Shown here piece by piece: positions 16,755 to 24,133 of a stretch of DNA of 61,401 nucleotides. The position numbers and the translations under genes were made by a program. Source of the DNA: DATJSN01 sp035504095 (lineage in GTDB: Bacteria > Planctomycetota > Phycisphaerae > WQYP01); assembly GCA_035504095.1 (NCBI GenBank), contig DATJSN010000006.1, positions 1 through 61,401 of the forward strand. The letters run 5' to 3'. Position 1 is the first letter of the stretch. Every line of letters starts with the position of its first letter. The notes beneath the pieces were generated by a model, which ran no database searches, had not been told where the DNA came from, and saw nothing but the letters and a program-made list of their open reading frames with translations.

Positions 16755-16906
16755 GCGGCGGCGATGCCGCGATTTGAGATTTCATAGTTCAGATTTCAAA
16801 GGGATGTTTACCACGGCGGCACGACGAATCCGCAGATGACGCAGATAAACGCGGATTTAAAATTTGAGATTTAAAACTCAGGCTGGACTCTTCGACGCTG
16901 CTCAGG
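16755..16906. repeat. 152-bp direct repeat, copy 2
   Basis: Second copy of the repeat at 16241-16392, in the same orientation, 362 bp downstream of it. It lies about 60 bp before the murJ stop codon. It has no coding capacity. Confidence 0.88.
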
Positions 16907-16963
16907 GCAGGCAGGGGACAGGGGAGAGGGAACAATACTGCAATAATGCTATTGTTAAAAAAA

Positions 16964-18691
16964 TTATGAACGTTTGGCCAGGAATTTCAGAAGCGGGGCT
17001 TCGGCGAGTTCTGGAATAGCTAACAGACGCGCCGCGACGCCATAAACCAATGCTGCAACGAGTACGACGATTGGAAGCCGGACAAGTGCTGCGAGTACGC
17101 GGTGCGAGGTATCCAATATCGGAGTTTGTGCAAGCAGATCATCAACCGCCCAGCCGGCGGCGAACATGATCAGGCCGGCGAATAAAGCTTTAATTAAAAA
17201 TGGGCGGAGTTCAGCAAGCCCCAGTGTTCCCGAACGCTTTTTAAGTACCATCAGCAGAATGATGCATTGAACAATCGCCGCGATCGTGGTGCCCGCGGCT
17301 ATTCCGCCTTCCTGCATGAACCAGACCAGGCTTAGATTCAGGGCAATATTCAAAAGAACCATCCATGCGGCGATTTTCATCGGCGTTCTGGTATCGCGCT
17401 GGGCATAAAACACGCGGATGAGGATCATCTGGATTTCAAACGCCCAGATGCCGGCGCAAAACCAGCGAGCCGCCCAGGTTGCGTGATTGACGTCTTCAAC
17501 CGTCACCTGGCCTCCGAGGTAAATGACGCTGATGAGCAACGGCGAAATCAGGATCATGCCCAGCGTGGTGGGAATGCTTAAAAAAGAACTTTTGCGTAGG
17601 GCCTGAATCATCAGGCTTTTAACTTCCCCGGCGTTGCCGGCGACCGCAGCGCGGGAAAGCCGGGGGAAAACCGCCGTGGCCGTGGCCACGCCGAAAATTC
17701 CGACGGGCAAAAGATAGATGCGCTGTGCAACCGAAAGTTTACCCAAAGCGCCTTTGAGCATGGGAACGTGTATGTGGGCGCCAAGCAGAAGAAAATCCGT
17801 CCGTCCGCCGTGACCGTCCGGAGATAACCACCAGGCGATTTGCGAGTCCATGAAGGTATTGAACTGTACTGCGGACAGTCCGGCGATCATGGGAAGCATG
17901 GTGACGATGATTTCACGCAGCGCATCTGACCAGACGGGCTTGTTTATGAAGCCGACGCGCCACGCCGGACTGATCTTCCAGATCGTGGGCATCATCAGCA
18001 CGATTTGCAAAGCACCGGAAATCAGGACCGCGGCGGCGACCCATTTGATGCGTGACACGATTGGATAATGACTGGTCCAAAACCAGACAGGCAAGGCGGC
18101 GGCCAGAGCCATGGCCAGGTTGTTGATGACCGGCGAAAGGGCCTGGGCGGCGAAGCGTTCATGAGCGGCGGCCAGTGCTCCCAGAATAGCCACCAGGCAC
18201 ACAGCAATCGAGTAGGGGAGCATAATGGCGATCATGAGGGCTGCGAGGCGGTTGTTGGAAAGAACGCTCTGGGAGAGGGCTATGGGGAGGACGATTAATT
18301 CTCCAACAGCGGTCAGGGCAATTAGAACGAGCGTTAACAAGGCGATGACGGCACGGGCAAGCCGATCGGCAGCTTCCTGGCCGAATTGGTGCTGAACCCG
18401 GGTATATACGGGAATAAATACAGCGGTCAATGCACCTTCGCCGAAAATACGGCGAAAAAGATTGGGGAACTGAAACCCCATCCAAAAGGCGGACCATTCT
18501 GTTTCGACGCCGAGAAAATAACTGCAGGTTTTGTCCCGAATCAGGCCGGAAATGCGCGACACCACGGTAAGCGTGGAAATGACATTGGCATGGCGGACAA
18601 AGCTCTTTGCGCTATTCATACCGGCGGATTCGCCGGGATTGGCCGAGACGGTTTGAGAGGCAACAGAATTTTTATCAGCGTCCATGCTCAT
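16964..18691 (-). CDS. murJ: Lipid II flippase MurJ (MviN family)
   Basis: A 575-residue polytopic membrane protein of the MOP superfamily. Early hallmarks are VSRISGLIRDK near residue 43, the FQFPNLFRRIFGEGALTAVFIPVY segment that is the most conserved part of MurJ, and the alternating hydrophobic segments expected for about 14 transmembrane helices. MurJ moves lipid-linked peptidoglycan precursor across the inner membrane. Its presence argues for a peptidoglycan wall, in keeping with uppP, the LpoB-like proteins and the SpoIID-like protein in this window. It starts 28 bp from the thiE stop on the same strand, so the two could share a transcript. An ATG two codons downstream is an alternative start. 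Confidence 0.96.
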   Translation of the reverse strand: MSMDADKNSVASQTVSANPGESAGMNSAKSFVRHANVISTLTVVSRISGLIRDKTCSYFLGVETEWSAFWMGFQFPNLFRRIFGEGALTAVFIPVYTRVQHQFGQEAADRLARAVIALLTLVLIALTAVGELIVLPIALSQSVLSNNRLAALMIAIMLPYSIAVCLVAILGALAAAHERFAAQALSPVINNLAMALAAALPVWFWTSHYPIVSRIKWVAAAVLISGALQIVLMMPTIWKISPAWRVGFINKPVWSDALREIIVTMLPMIAGLSAVQFNTFMDSQIAWWLSPDGHGGRTDFLLLGAHIHVPMLKGALGKLSVAQRIYLLPVGIFGVATATAVFPRLSRAAVAGNAGEVKSLMIQALRKSSFLSIPTTLGMILISPLLISVIYLGGQVTVEDVNHATWAARWFCAGIWAFEIQMILIRVFYAQRDTRTPMKIAAWMVLLNIALNLSLVWFMQEGGIAAGTTIAAIVQCIILLMVLKKRSGTLGLAELRPFLIKALFAGLIMFAAGWAVDDLLAQTPILDTSHRVLAALVRLPIVVLVAALVYGVAARLLAIPELAEAPLLKFLAKRS

Positions 18692-18719
18692 TAAGAGTCT
18701 CTAAGTATTATCTCAACCG

Positions 18720-19799
18720 TTAATCCCTTTGGCTACGGCGATTATTTCGCGTGGATTTGTGACCGGCGGTCAGCAGAGTTTTGAACTTCCGGCAAACCGC
18801 TAATGGGTCCGTGGAGGAAATAATAGCGGAGCTTACGGCTACAGTTTGAACACCTGCGGAAAGTAATTGCGGAAGATTGTCCAAAGTGATGCCACCAATG
18901 GCGACAAATGGAATGGGCAAATGCGCCCCGGCAAGCAGACGGACATAAGCCGGACCGGCAATGCGGTCCTTGGGTTTAGTGGTGGAATTAAACATAGGCC
19001 CGGCGGCAATATAAGTCGCGCCGTTACGGATCGCCTCGTGTGCCTGAGAGAGTTTTTCCGTTGAGACGCCGATAATTAAATTCGGTCCGGCGAGCTTACG
19101 CGCCTGGCGGCAAGGCAAATCGTCCTGGCCGAAATGTACGCCGTCGGCGCCGGCCAGAAGAGCAATATCGATACGGTCATTGATGATGGAAATAGCGCCG
19201 GCCGTGCGGCATCGGCGTACGAAAATATAAGCACGGCGGAGAAGTTCAGCATCGGAAAGGTTTTTTTCCCGCAGTTGTACACAGTCGGCGCCGCCGCGGA
19301 GGACCGCATCAAGAGTTTTTTCCCAGGGAAAATGGCAGAGCGATTCGGTCAGCAGGACCATCAGGCGGATATGTGGCATCCGACCAAATTGTCCTGCGGC
19401 TAAAACGAAAGTCTGCTCAAGATCATATTGCTTGTAACGAATTCGTTCGATGTTCGCAGCAGTGCGCGGCGAGATCGTTTTAGCGACTTCTTCCAACACA
19501 CGGAGCGCTTCGGTGAGGCGTTTGGCGGAGGCGGTGACGACTTCACGAAGCCCGGCGCGGGAAAGTTCATCGCTTGTTTTAATCGTTTTGCCAACATCGC
19601 CTGGTGTATCGCGGGATAAGACGGCATTTGGGCCGGCAAGGCTGGCGATCAGTTTTGAGAGATCATGACGATCCTTTTTGATGGCTTGGGCAAGACCCGC
19701 GTCGTTCAGGGCGAAGCGGGCATAATCTTCCAGGACGCGGAGTGCTTCACGGGCGCGATTAAAATTGGCGTCGAGGATGCGAAACTCAGCAATGGACAT
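18720..19799 (-). CDS. thiE: Thiamine-phosphate synthase ThiE with N-terminal ThiD2-like domain
   Basis: A 359-residue fusion. Residues 1-135 (RILDANFNRAREALRVLEDY, then a second LTEALRVLEEVAKT) form the helical domain called ThiD2, described as an alternative hydroxymethylpyrimidine-phosphate kinase often fused to ThiE. Residues 145-345 are the ThiE TIM barrel: CVQLREKNL, INDRIDIALLAGADGVHFGQ, and YIAAGPMFNSTTKP for phosphate binding. The enzyme joins pyrimidine and thiazole moieties into thiamine phosphate. With ThiD2 in front, one chain may perform two consecutive steps. The start ATG (19797-19799) lies only 3 bp from the end of a palindromic element, which therefore forms the immediate 5' leader. 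No Shine-Dalgarno sequence or TPP riboswitch is visible there. Confidence 0.92.
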   Translation of the reverse strand: MSIAEFRILDANFNRAREALRVLEDYARFALNDAGLAQAIKKDRHDLSKLIASLAGPNAVLSRDTPGDVGKTIKTSDELSRAGLREVVTASAKRLTEALRVLEEVAKTISPRTAANIERIRYKQYDLEQTFVLAAGQFGRMPHIRLMVLLTESLCHFPWEKTLDAVLRGGADCVQLREKNLSDAELLRRAYIFVRRCRTAGAISIINDRIDIALLAGADGVHFGQDDLPCRQARKLAGPNLIIGVSTEKLSQAHEAIRNGATYIAAGPMFNSTTKPKDRIAGPAYVRLLAGAHLPIPFVAIGGITLDNLPQLLSAGVQTVAVSSAIISSTDPLAVCRKFKTLLTAGHKSTRNNRRSQRD

Positions 19800-19802
19800 T
19801 TA

Positions 19803-20080
19803 GAATCTATCTCAAAACATATCGAGGCCGCGACGTCGGCTGCCTGGCTCCGAGCCAAGGAACACCGACGAGCGAGTATTAACATACAATACAGTTCGGA
19901 GGTGCGACGCCGGATTCGGGGTCAGGCAGCCTCGTCCCGAAGGGTTTGGCTGCCAAGCGGCCATCCGCGGCGTCATCGCTCCTGAAGCATATTATCTATC
20001 GAATATAACATCGTCGCTCTTGGTTGCATCTGGCCGCTTGGGAGCCAAACGCGGCTCCCGCTATGTTCTGAGATAGATTC
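19803..20080. repeat. Palindromic multi-hairpin element, copy A
   Basis: A 278-bp element bounded by a 19-bp inverted repeat (gaatctatctcaaaacata at 19803-19821 and its complement, one mismatch, at 20062-20080). The interior shares long stretches with the two copies at 22986-23379: ggccgcgacgtcggctgcctgg, cgtcccgaagggtttggc, and aacgcggctcccg at the far end. Two internal hairpins have their own unique sequence: 19876-19892 (gtatt...aatac) and 19989-20006 (atatt...aatat). It fills the gap between thiE and lpxA and encodes no protein. Confidence 0.85.
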
Positions 20081-20116
20081 TTAGTGCCTCTATGAAGCCG
20101 CTTTAACAATTCTGTT

Positions 20117-20938
20117 TTATTCCTCTTCGCCATCAGATCCGGATTTGCGGCCAAGCTGTTCTGACCAGGGCACATAACGGGCAATCCCGCGTTTGGTTGA
20201 CTGAACAAAGGCAATAAATTCCGCAACTTCCGGGACCTCTTTGAGATCGTTCGGTAATATCTCGATGGCCTTGTTGAGCGGAAGATCACCGTGTTCACGG
20301 AAAAGAATCTTAAACATCAGACGCAAAGCATTGATGGATTTATGGCTCATTCCGGAACGGCGCAAACCGACATTGTTAAGTTGGGTGATGCTGTTGGTGT
20401 TCAGAGACATAACAAATGGGGGAATATCAACATTGTGGGCGGAATTATTGCTGATCATAACCAGTCGACCGATGCGGCAATATTGATGCACAGCGCAAAG
20501 ACCGCCAATAATGGCGCGATCCGCTATCTGGACGTGACCGGCGAGCACCGCTGCATTCACCATGGTGATGTTATTTCCCAGGCGGCAATTGTGCCCGACG
20601 TGCGCACCAACCATCAGGTAACAATTCGAACCGATGACGGTTTCGCCTTCGGTGCCGCGATGCACGGTGACATGTTCGCGGAAAACATTGGAATCGCCGA
20701 TGATCAGACGGCTGTTTCCTTCGTGGAATTTGACGTCCTGCGGTATGTCGCCGAGGACGGCAAAGCTATGCATGACATTTTTTGCGCCCATCTGCAGAGG
20801 TCCGATCAGCTTAACATGGGAATGTAAGACACAATCGGGGCCAATCTGCACCGGACCTTCGATAGCACAGTAAGGGCCAATGTTAACGGTCGGATCAATT
20901 TTAGCCGCAGGATCGATAATAGCGGTGGGATGAATCAT
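20117..20938 (-). CDS. lpxA: Acyl-ACP--UDP-N-acetylglucosamine O-acyltransferase
   Basis: A 273-residue LpxA that catalyses the first step of lipid A synthesis. The N-terminal left-handed beta-helix shows hexapeptide repeats from residue 2 (IHPTAIIDPAAKIDPTVNIG). The catalytic His is in MVGAHVGHNCRLGN (His113/His116 pair, equivalent to H122/H125 of the E. coli enzyme). The DVKFHEGNSRLIIGDSNVFR segment is LpxA-typical, as is the C-terminal helical part from about 190. Length is normal (262 in E. coli). It indicates a lipopolysaccharide-bearing outer membrane. No other lpx gene is in the window, so lpxA is not in the usual lpxD-fabZ-lpxA-lpxB cluster. The preceding gene, a glycosyltransferase, is 20 bp upstream on the same strand. 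Confidence 0.95.
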   Translation of the reverse strand: MIHPTAIIDPAAKIDPTVNIGPYCAIEGPVQIGPDCVLHSHVKLIGPLQMGAKNVMHSFAVLGDIPQDVKFHEGNSRLIIGDSNVFREHVTVHRGTEGETVIGSNCYLMVGAHVGHNCRLGNNITMVNAAVLAGHVQIADRAIIGGLCAVHQYCRIGRLVMISNNSAHNVDIPPFVMSLNTNSITQLNNVGLRRSGMSHKSINALRLMFKILFREHGDLPLNKAIEILPNDLKEVPEVAEFIAFVQSTKRGIARYVPWSEQLGRKSGSDGEEE

Positions 20939-20958
20939 AATTTTGTCTCAAAAAGATA

Positions 20959-21708
20959 TTAATAATTTGCTGGTGCTTTCTCCGGAGTCAATTCGGCGGC
21001 ACGATAATGGAGCTGGCGTTTTTTCATCCAGCGAACTGCCAGAAGATCGACGAACGCGCGAATCACGCGGCTGCCGAATTTATATTTGGTTATTCCATGG
21101 GCACGGGGATGATGACTGACGGGCACTTCAATCACACGATAACCGCGCATCTTTACCAGCGTCGGAAAAAAACGGTGCATGCCTTTGTAAAGGGTAAGAC
21201 CTTCAAGGCATTGGCGTTTATAGACTTTCAGAGAGCAGGCGGAATCTTTGATGTTTTCGCCGCTGAGCCAGTTGCGGATGCCGTTGGCGATATACGTCTG
21301 GATTTTGCGGAAAAAGTTGTCACTGCGCTTTTGACGCCAACCGCTGACCATATCCACGTCGGGGCCGAGCATGGCCATAAGGCGCGGAATTTCGCCGGGA
21401 TCGTTTTGCATGTCGGCGTCGACGGTGGCCCAGATTCGGCCGCGGGCAGCTTTAAAACCAGCGTCCATCGCCGCGGTCTGGCCGGAGTTTTTTTCCAGCG
21501 AAACGACGCGCAACCAGGGGTAGACAGCGGCAAGTTGAAGGAGTTTTTCGCGCGTACCATCAGTGCCGGCATCGTCTACGATGATGACTTCGAAAAGCAA
21601 AGGCAGCGGATTAAAAACCTCGGCAATACGTTTGATGAGTGGTTCGACGTTATCCACTTCGTTGTACGCGGGCGCGACCAGAGACAATTCAACGCAATTT
21701 TGGTCCAT
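20959..21708 (-). CDS. Family 2 glycosyltransferase (dolichyl-phosphate-mannose-synthase-like)
   Basis: A GT-A fold glycosyltransferase of about 249 residues. Motifs: SLVAPAYNEVDNVEPLI at the N-terminus, IIVDDAGTDGT for nucleotide binding, TVDADMQNDPGEIP as the DxD metal site, and the later VPVSHHPRAHGITKYKF, typical of the DPM1/ArnC-like branch. No C-terminal membrane helices are evident, so it resembles soluble polyprenyl-phosphate sugar transferases. Start chosen at the ATG at 21706-21708, which has GAGG 12 bp upstream; a GTG three codons earlier sits too close to it. The donor sugar cannot be told. It lies upstream of lpxA on the same strand, which is compatible with an envelope-glycan role. 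Confidence 0.88.
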   Translation of the reverse strand: MDQNCVELSLVAPAYNEVDNVEPLIKRIAEVFNPLPLLFEVIIVDDAGTDGTREKLLQLAAVYPWLRVVSLEKNSGQTAAMDAGFKAARGRIWATVDADMQNDPGEIPRLMAMLGPDVDMVSGWRQKRSDNFFRKIQTYIANGIRNWLSGENIKDSACSLKVYKRQCLEGLTLYKGMHRFFPTLVKMRGYRVIEVPVSHHPRAHGITKYKFGSRVIRAFVDLLAVRWMKKRQLHYRAAELTPEKAPANY

Positions 21709-21878
21709 AGAAAACACCGGCCTCTAAAACGGAGCTAAATCAGGAAGAATCGAAAAAGCCCGCGCAAATTCAGCAGGTCAGTATAATGCTGAAGCGAATA
21801 ATTTTCAGGCCCGATGAGCAGCAAACAATATCAATTTGCGGCGATTGGTATTAAGATACCGATCATTGAGGATCAAAT

Positions 21879-22995
21879 ATGGCCAGGGAAAATCTGGAAG
21901 CAATAGCGGCAACCCTTGAGGCGCAGATGGTAACCATCCGCGACTCTCTTTGACGTTGCAAAGAAAAAAGAACAAATTAAAAGCCTGGAAGAACGGATGG
22001 GAGCACCCGATTTCTGGAACAACCAGGAAGAGGCCCAAAAAACCATTAAACAATTTAAAAGCCTCAAGGCCATACTCGATCCGGTTGCCGCCGTCGAAAA
22101 GGCTTTGGAAGACATCCATGTGATGATCGAACTGGGGCAACAGGGTGACAAATCTTTGTTAGAAGAGGCTGATGCTTCACTGGCCGTGCAGGAAAAAGCC
22201 TGTGAAGTGCTTAAGACACAGGCGTTGTTCACCGGGCCGCATGACGCCAGTGATTGCTACATGCAGATTCACGCCGGCGCAGGCGGAACCGAGGCGTGCG
22301 ATTGGGCGTCGATGCTGCTGAGGATGTATTTACGGTATTTCGAACGGCGCGGCTGGGATGTAAGCGAGGTAGACCGACTGGATGGGGAACAGGCGGGCAT
22401 ACGGAACATTACATTATTGGTCAAAGGCTCTTACGCAACGGGGAATATGAATTGCGAAGTGGGCGTGCATCGGTTGGTGCGCATCAGCCCGTTTGATGCG
22501 AACGCCCGGCGGCACACCAGCTTTGCCAGTGTGGATGTTACGCCGGTGTTTGAAGACTCGGATAAGGATATGGAAATCCCCGAGGCCGATCTGGAAATCG
22601 TAGCATTTGTACGAGCCAGCGGACCCGGAGGCCAGAACGTCAACAAAGTGGCGTCGGCGGTGCGCATTACACATAAACCGACGGGGTTGCAGGTGGTATG
22701 CACCAGCGAGCGTTCGCAGACGCAAAATAAGGCGCTGGCGCTGAACCTGATCAAGGCCCGATTGCGCAAATTGGAAGAGGCCAAGCGCGATGCGGAACTG
22801 GCTCGCCTGTATGGAGAAAAGGGTGAAATTGCTTTTGGTTCGCAGATACGCAGCTATGTTCTGGATGACCGTCGTGTGAAAGATCATCGCAATGGCTACG
22901 AAGTGTTTCAGCCGGAACGCGTGCTCGATGGTGACATTCAGGGATTTATTGAAGCACAATTAAAGTTTAAAGCGGAAGAATCTAAGGGTCTCTAA
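21879..22995 (+). CDS. prfB: Peptide chain release factor 2, with programmed +1 frameshift
   Basis: RF2 of 371 residues made by a +1 shift. The first frame runs from ATG at 21879 (GAGG 8 bp upstream) for 24 codons to an in-frame TGA at 21951-21953 in CTTTGAC. Skipping the T at 21951 continues at GAC (21952) into the long frame ending with TAA at 22993-22995. The stop-reading motif SPF lies at about 203-205 and the GGQ catalytic loop (ASGPGGQNVNK) at 250-252, matching E. coli RF2. RF2 releases peptides at UGA and UAA, and the internal UGA is its own sensor. The usual AGGGGG-like stimulator just before CTT is not visible; the bases there are ccgcgactct. The stop codon lies inside the outer arm of a palindromic element. 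Confidence 0.96.
21948..21954 (+). promoter_or_regulatory. RF2 autoregulatory frameshift site CTTTGAC
   Basis: The slippery CTT codon, in-frame TGA and following C are exactly the conserved RF2 site. Slow termination at UGA, when RF2 is scarce, allows the +1 shift. The upstream Shine-Dalgarno-like stimulator found in most bacteria seems to be absent. Confidence 0.92.
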
Positions 22996-23379
22996 CAAAA
23001 CAAGACGGGGCCGCGACGCCGTATGGGGCCAAAAGGCGCCGCGTCCCGAAGGGTTGGGCCGCAAATGGCCCATCTGCGGCGTTGTCGGCCCTCGCTATAT
23101 CATCTTTCAGATATGGCTTCGGGCCTCCGCCTAGCATTCAGGGCCTGTCTGACGAATCCTAGGGAGCCGCGTTTGGGGGCCAAACCCTTCGGGACGAGGC
23201 TGCCTGACCCCGAATCCTGCGTCGCTCCTACTCGGCGTATCGTCTGGTGCTTGATACGCCTCGGCGTCGCTCCTTGGCTCGTGGCCAGGCAGCCGACGTC
23301 GCGGCCCCGATGATTCGTCAGGCAGGCCCTAAGCCATTTGCGGCCCAACGCGGCTCCCGTCTTGTTTTGTTAGAGACCC
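22986..23379. repeat. Palindromic multi-hairpin element, copy B (outer)
   Basis: Bounded by a perfect 24-bp inverted repeat: gggtctctaacaaaacaaga + cggg at 22986-23009 and its exact complement at 23356-23379. The left arm contains the last codons and TAA stop of prfB. Conserved interior pieces are ccgcgacg, cgtcccgaagggtt and, at the far end, aacgcggctcccg. A unique internal hairpin is at 23094-23117 (gctatatc...gatatggc, one wobble pair). A second element is inserted in it at 23140-23330. Confidence 0.85.
23140..23330. repeat. Palindromic multi-hairpin element, copy C (nested, inverted)
   Basis: Bounded by a 19-bp inverted repeat (agggcctgtctgacgaatc at 23140-23158; complement at 23312-23330 with one mismatch). 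Read on the minus strand, its interior matches copy A: gccgcgacgtcggctgcctgg, gagccaagga, ggattcggggtcaggcagcc, tcgtcccgaagggtttggc. It lacks the second arm of copy A. Its own hairpin is at 23234-23260 (ggcgtatc...gatacgcc). It sits inside copy B in the opposite orientation. Confidence 0.85.
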
Positions 23380-23441
23380 CGAGTCGTCGGCGAAAGCCGC
23401 TCCTTAGTTTTGGTGGTGACTATCAATAACGCGTGAAGCCG

Positions 23442-24074
23442 TTATAGCGGTTCGCGGCAGTGATAGATTCCACCGGGGGGGACATTGATGGGGACAAGCT
23501 GGAAAGAAACGTTTTTAAAAATGCCGCGATAATAGCGCTGAAAATACCAGGGTACTTCGGTAATGTTGCTGAAATAACTGGTGGGGTTGAGGTAATGTCG
23601 AACCGCCGCAAACATGCTGGTTTTAACATTTTCAGGCAGGCTGGGCGTGCCCAGCCCACTGATAAACCCGTCCACGCCGGATTCGGGAATGTTGTGTTCA
23701 CGCAAAATGGCGACCAGATCGCTTACATCGCCATGCAGAATCCGAAAATTTTTTGATTGAGTAAACTGATCTTGAAGGACGCTGACAAAATCAGCGTCGC
23801 GTTCAATGGTAAGAAAAAAAGTGTGGGGCTGCACGCGGCGCAGGATTTCGCGCGTGATGGCCCCGGTCCCTGCGCCAAGCTCCACAACAACGCGCGCCGT
23901 ATTCCAATTCACCCGGCTGATGCAGGCACGCGACATAGAGCGGCTTGACGGCCAAATGGAGGAAATGCGCACGCCGTGTCTGAAAAATTTACGCATGAAC
24001 AGGAAATGATGTTCCATGCGCGCCGGCTTGTGAGCGGCGGTGTCGGGAGAAAGCATTTTTTCTGATTTAGTCAT
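23442..24074 (-). CDS. Phospholipid N-methyltransferase-like SAM methyltransferase
   Basis: About 210 residues from the ATG at 24072-24074. The SAM-binding motif is VVVELGAGTGAITREILRR, followed by the acidic strand end TIERDADFV and GDVSDL. FISGLGTPSLP occupies the position of the post-motif loop of PmtA-type enzymes, which methylate phosphatidylethanolamine and resemble KsgA. The opening MEHHFLFMRKFFRHG is also PmtA-like. The frame extends 16 codons upstream but would then read through the terminator hairpin of the preceding gene, so the internal Met is preferred. No good ribosome-binding site precedes either start. The substrate could be phosphatidylethanolamine or another small lipid. Confidence 0.72.
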   Translation of the reverse strand: MTKSEKMLSPDTAAHKPARMEHHFLFMRKFFRHGVRISSIWPSSRSMSRACISRVNWNTARVVVELGAGTGAITREILRRVQPHTFFLTIERDADFVSVLQDQFTQSKNFRILHGDVSDLVAILREHNIPESGVDGFISGLGTPSLPENVKTSMFAAVRHYLNPTSYFSNITEVPWYFQRYYRGIFKNVSFQLVPINVPPGGIYHCREPL

Positions 24075-24077
24075 CAC

Positions 24078-24107
24078 AAAAAAAGAACCCGGCACTCCAC
24101 CGGGTTC
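24078..24107 (-). terminator. Rho-independent terminator after the OmpA-like gene
   Basis: On the minus strand an 8-bp stem (GAACCCGG...CCGGGTTC, loop of 7; arms at 24100-24107 and 24085-24092) is followed by seven Ts (24084-24078). It lies 27 bp after the OmpA-like stop codon and ends 3 bp before the methyltransferase ATG. Confidence 0.88.
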
Positions 24108-24133
24108 CATAAAGTTGCTCAAGCCGCGGCAAA

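Larger units (their letters stand above)
16127..16963. other. Repeat-filled intergenic block
   Basis: About 840 bp between the OLD-type gene and murJ. No credible gene. It holds GC-hairpin units with gaacaggcgaatttagatca tails near 16490, 16577 and 16678, short ggtgacaggttacagagg tracts, and two copies of a 152-bp repeat listed separately. This block marks the right end of the defence island. Confidence 0.8.

Noticed and set aside
19800..20116. TPP riboswitch upstream of thiE
   Set aside because: The leader is occupied by the palindromic element, and the conserved CUGAGA core of the THI box in its usual setting is not seen.
20291..20827. 178-codon plus-strand frame
   Set aside because: Antisense to lpxA, which has a full set of hexapeptide repeats and catalytic histidines.
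21007..21738. 243-codon plus-strand frame
   Set aside because: Antisense to the GT2 glycosyltransferase with clear DxD and nucleotide motifs.
19803..23379. Conventional insertion sequences at the two palindromic loci
   Set aside because: No transposase frame, sizes of 190-400 bp, and the terminal inverted repeats differ between copies, which does not fit a standard IS.
23023..23429. Open frames within the prfB-side palindromic element
   Set aside because: They are a by-product of GC-rich inverted repeats and appear on both strands in mirrored form.
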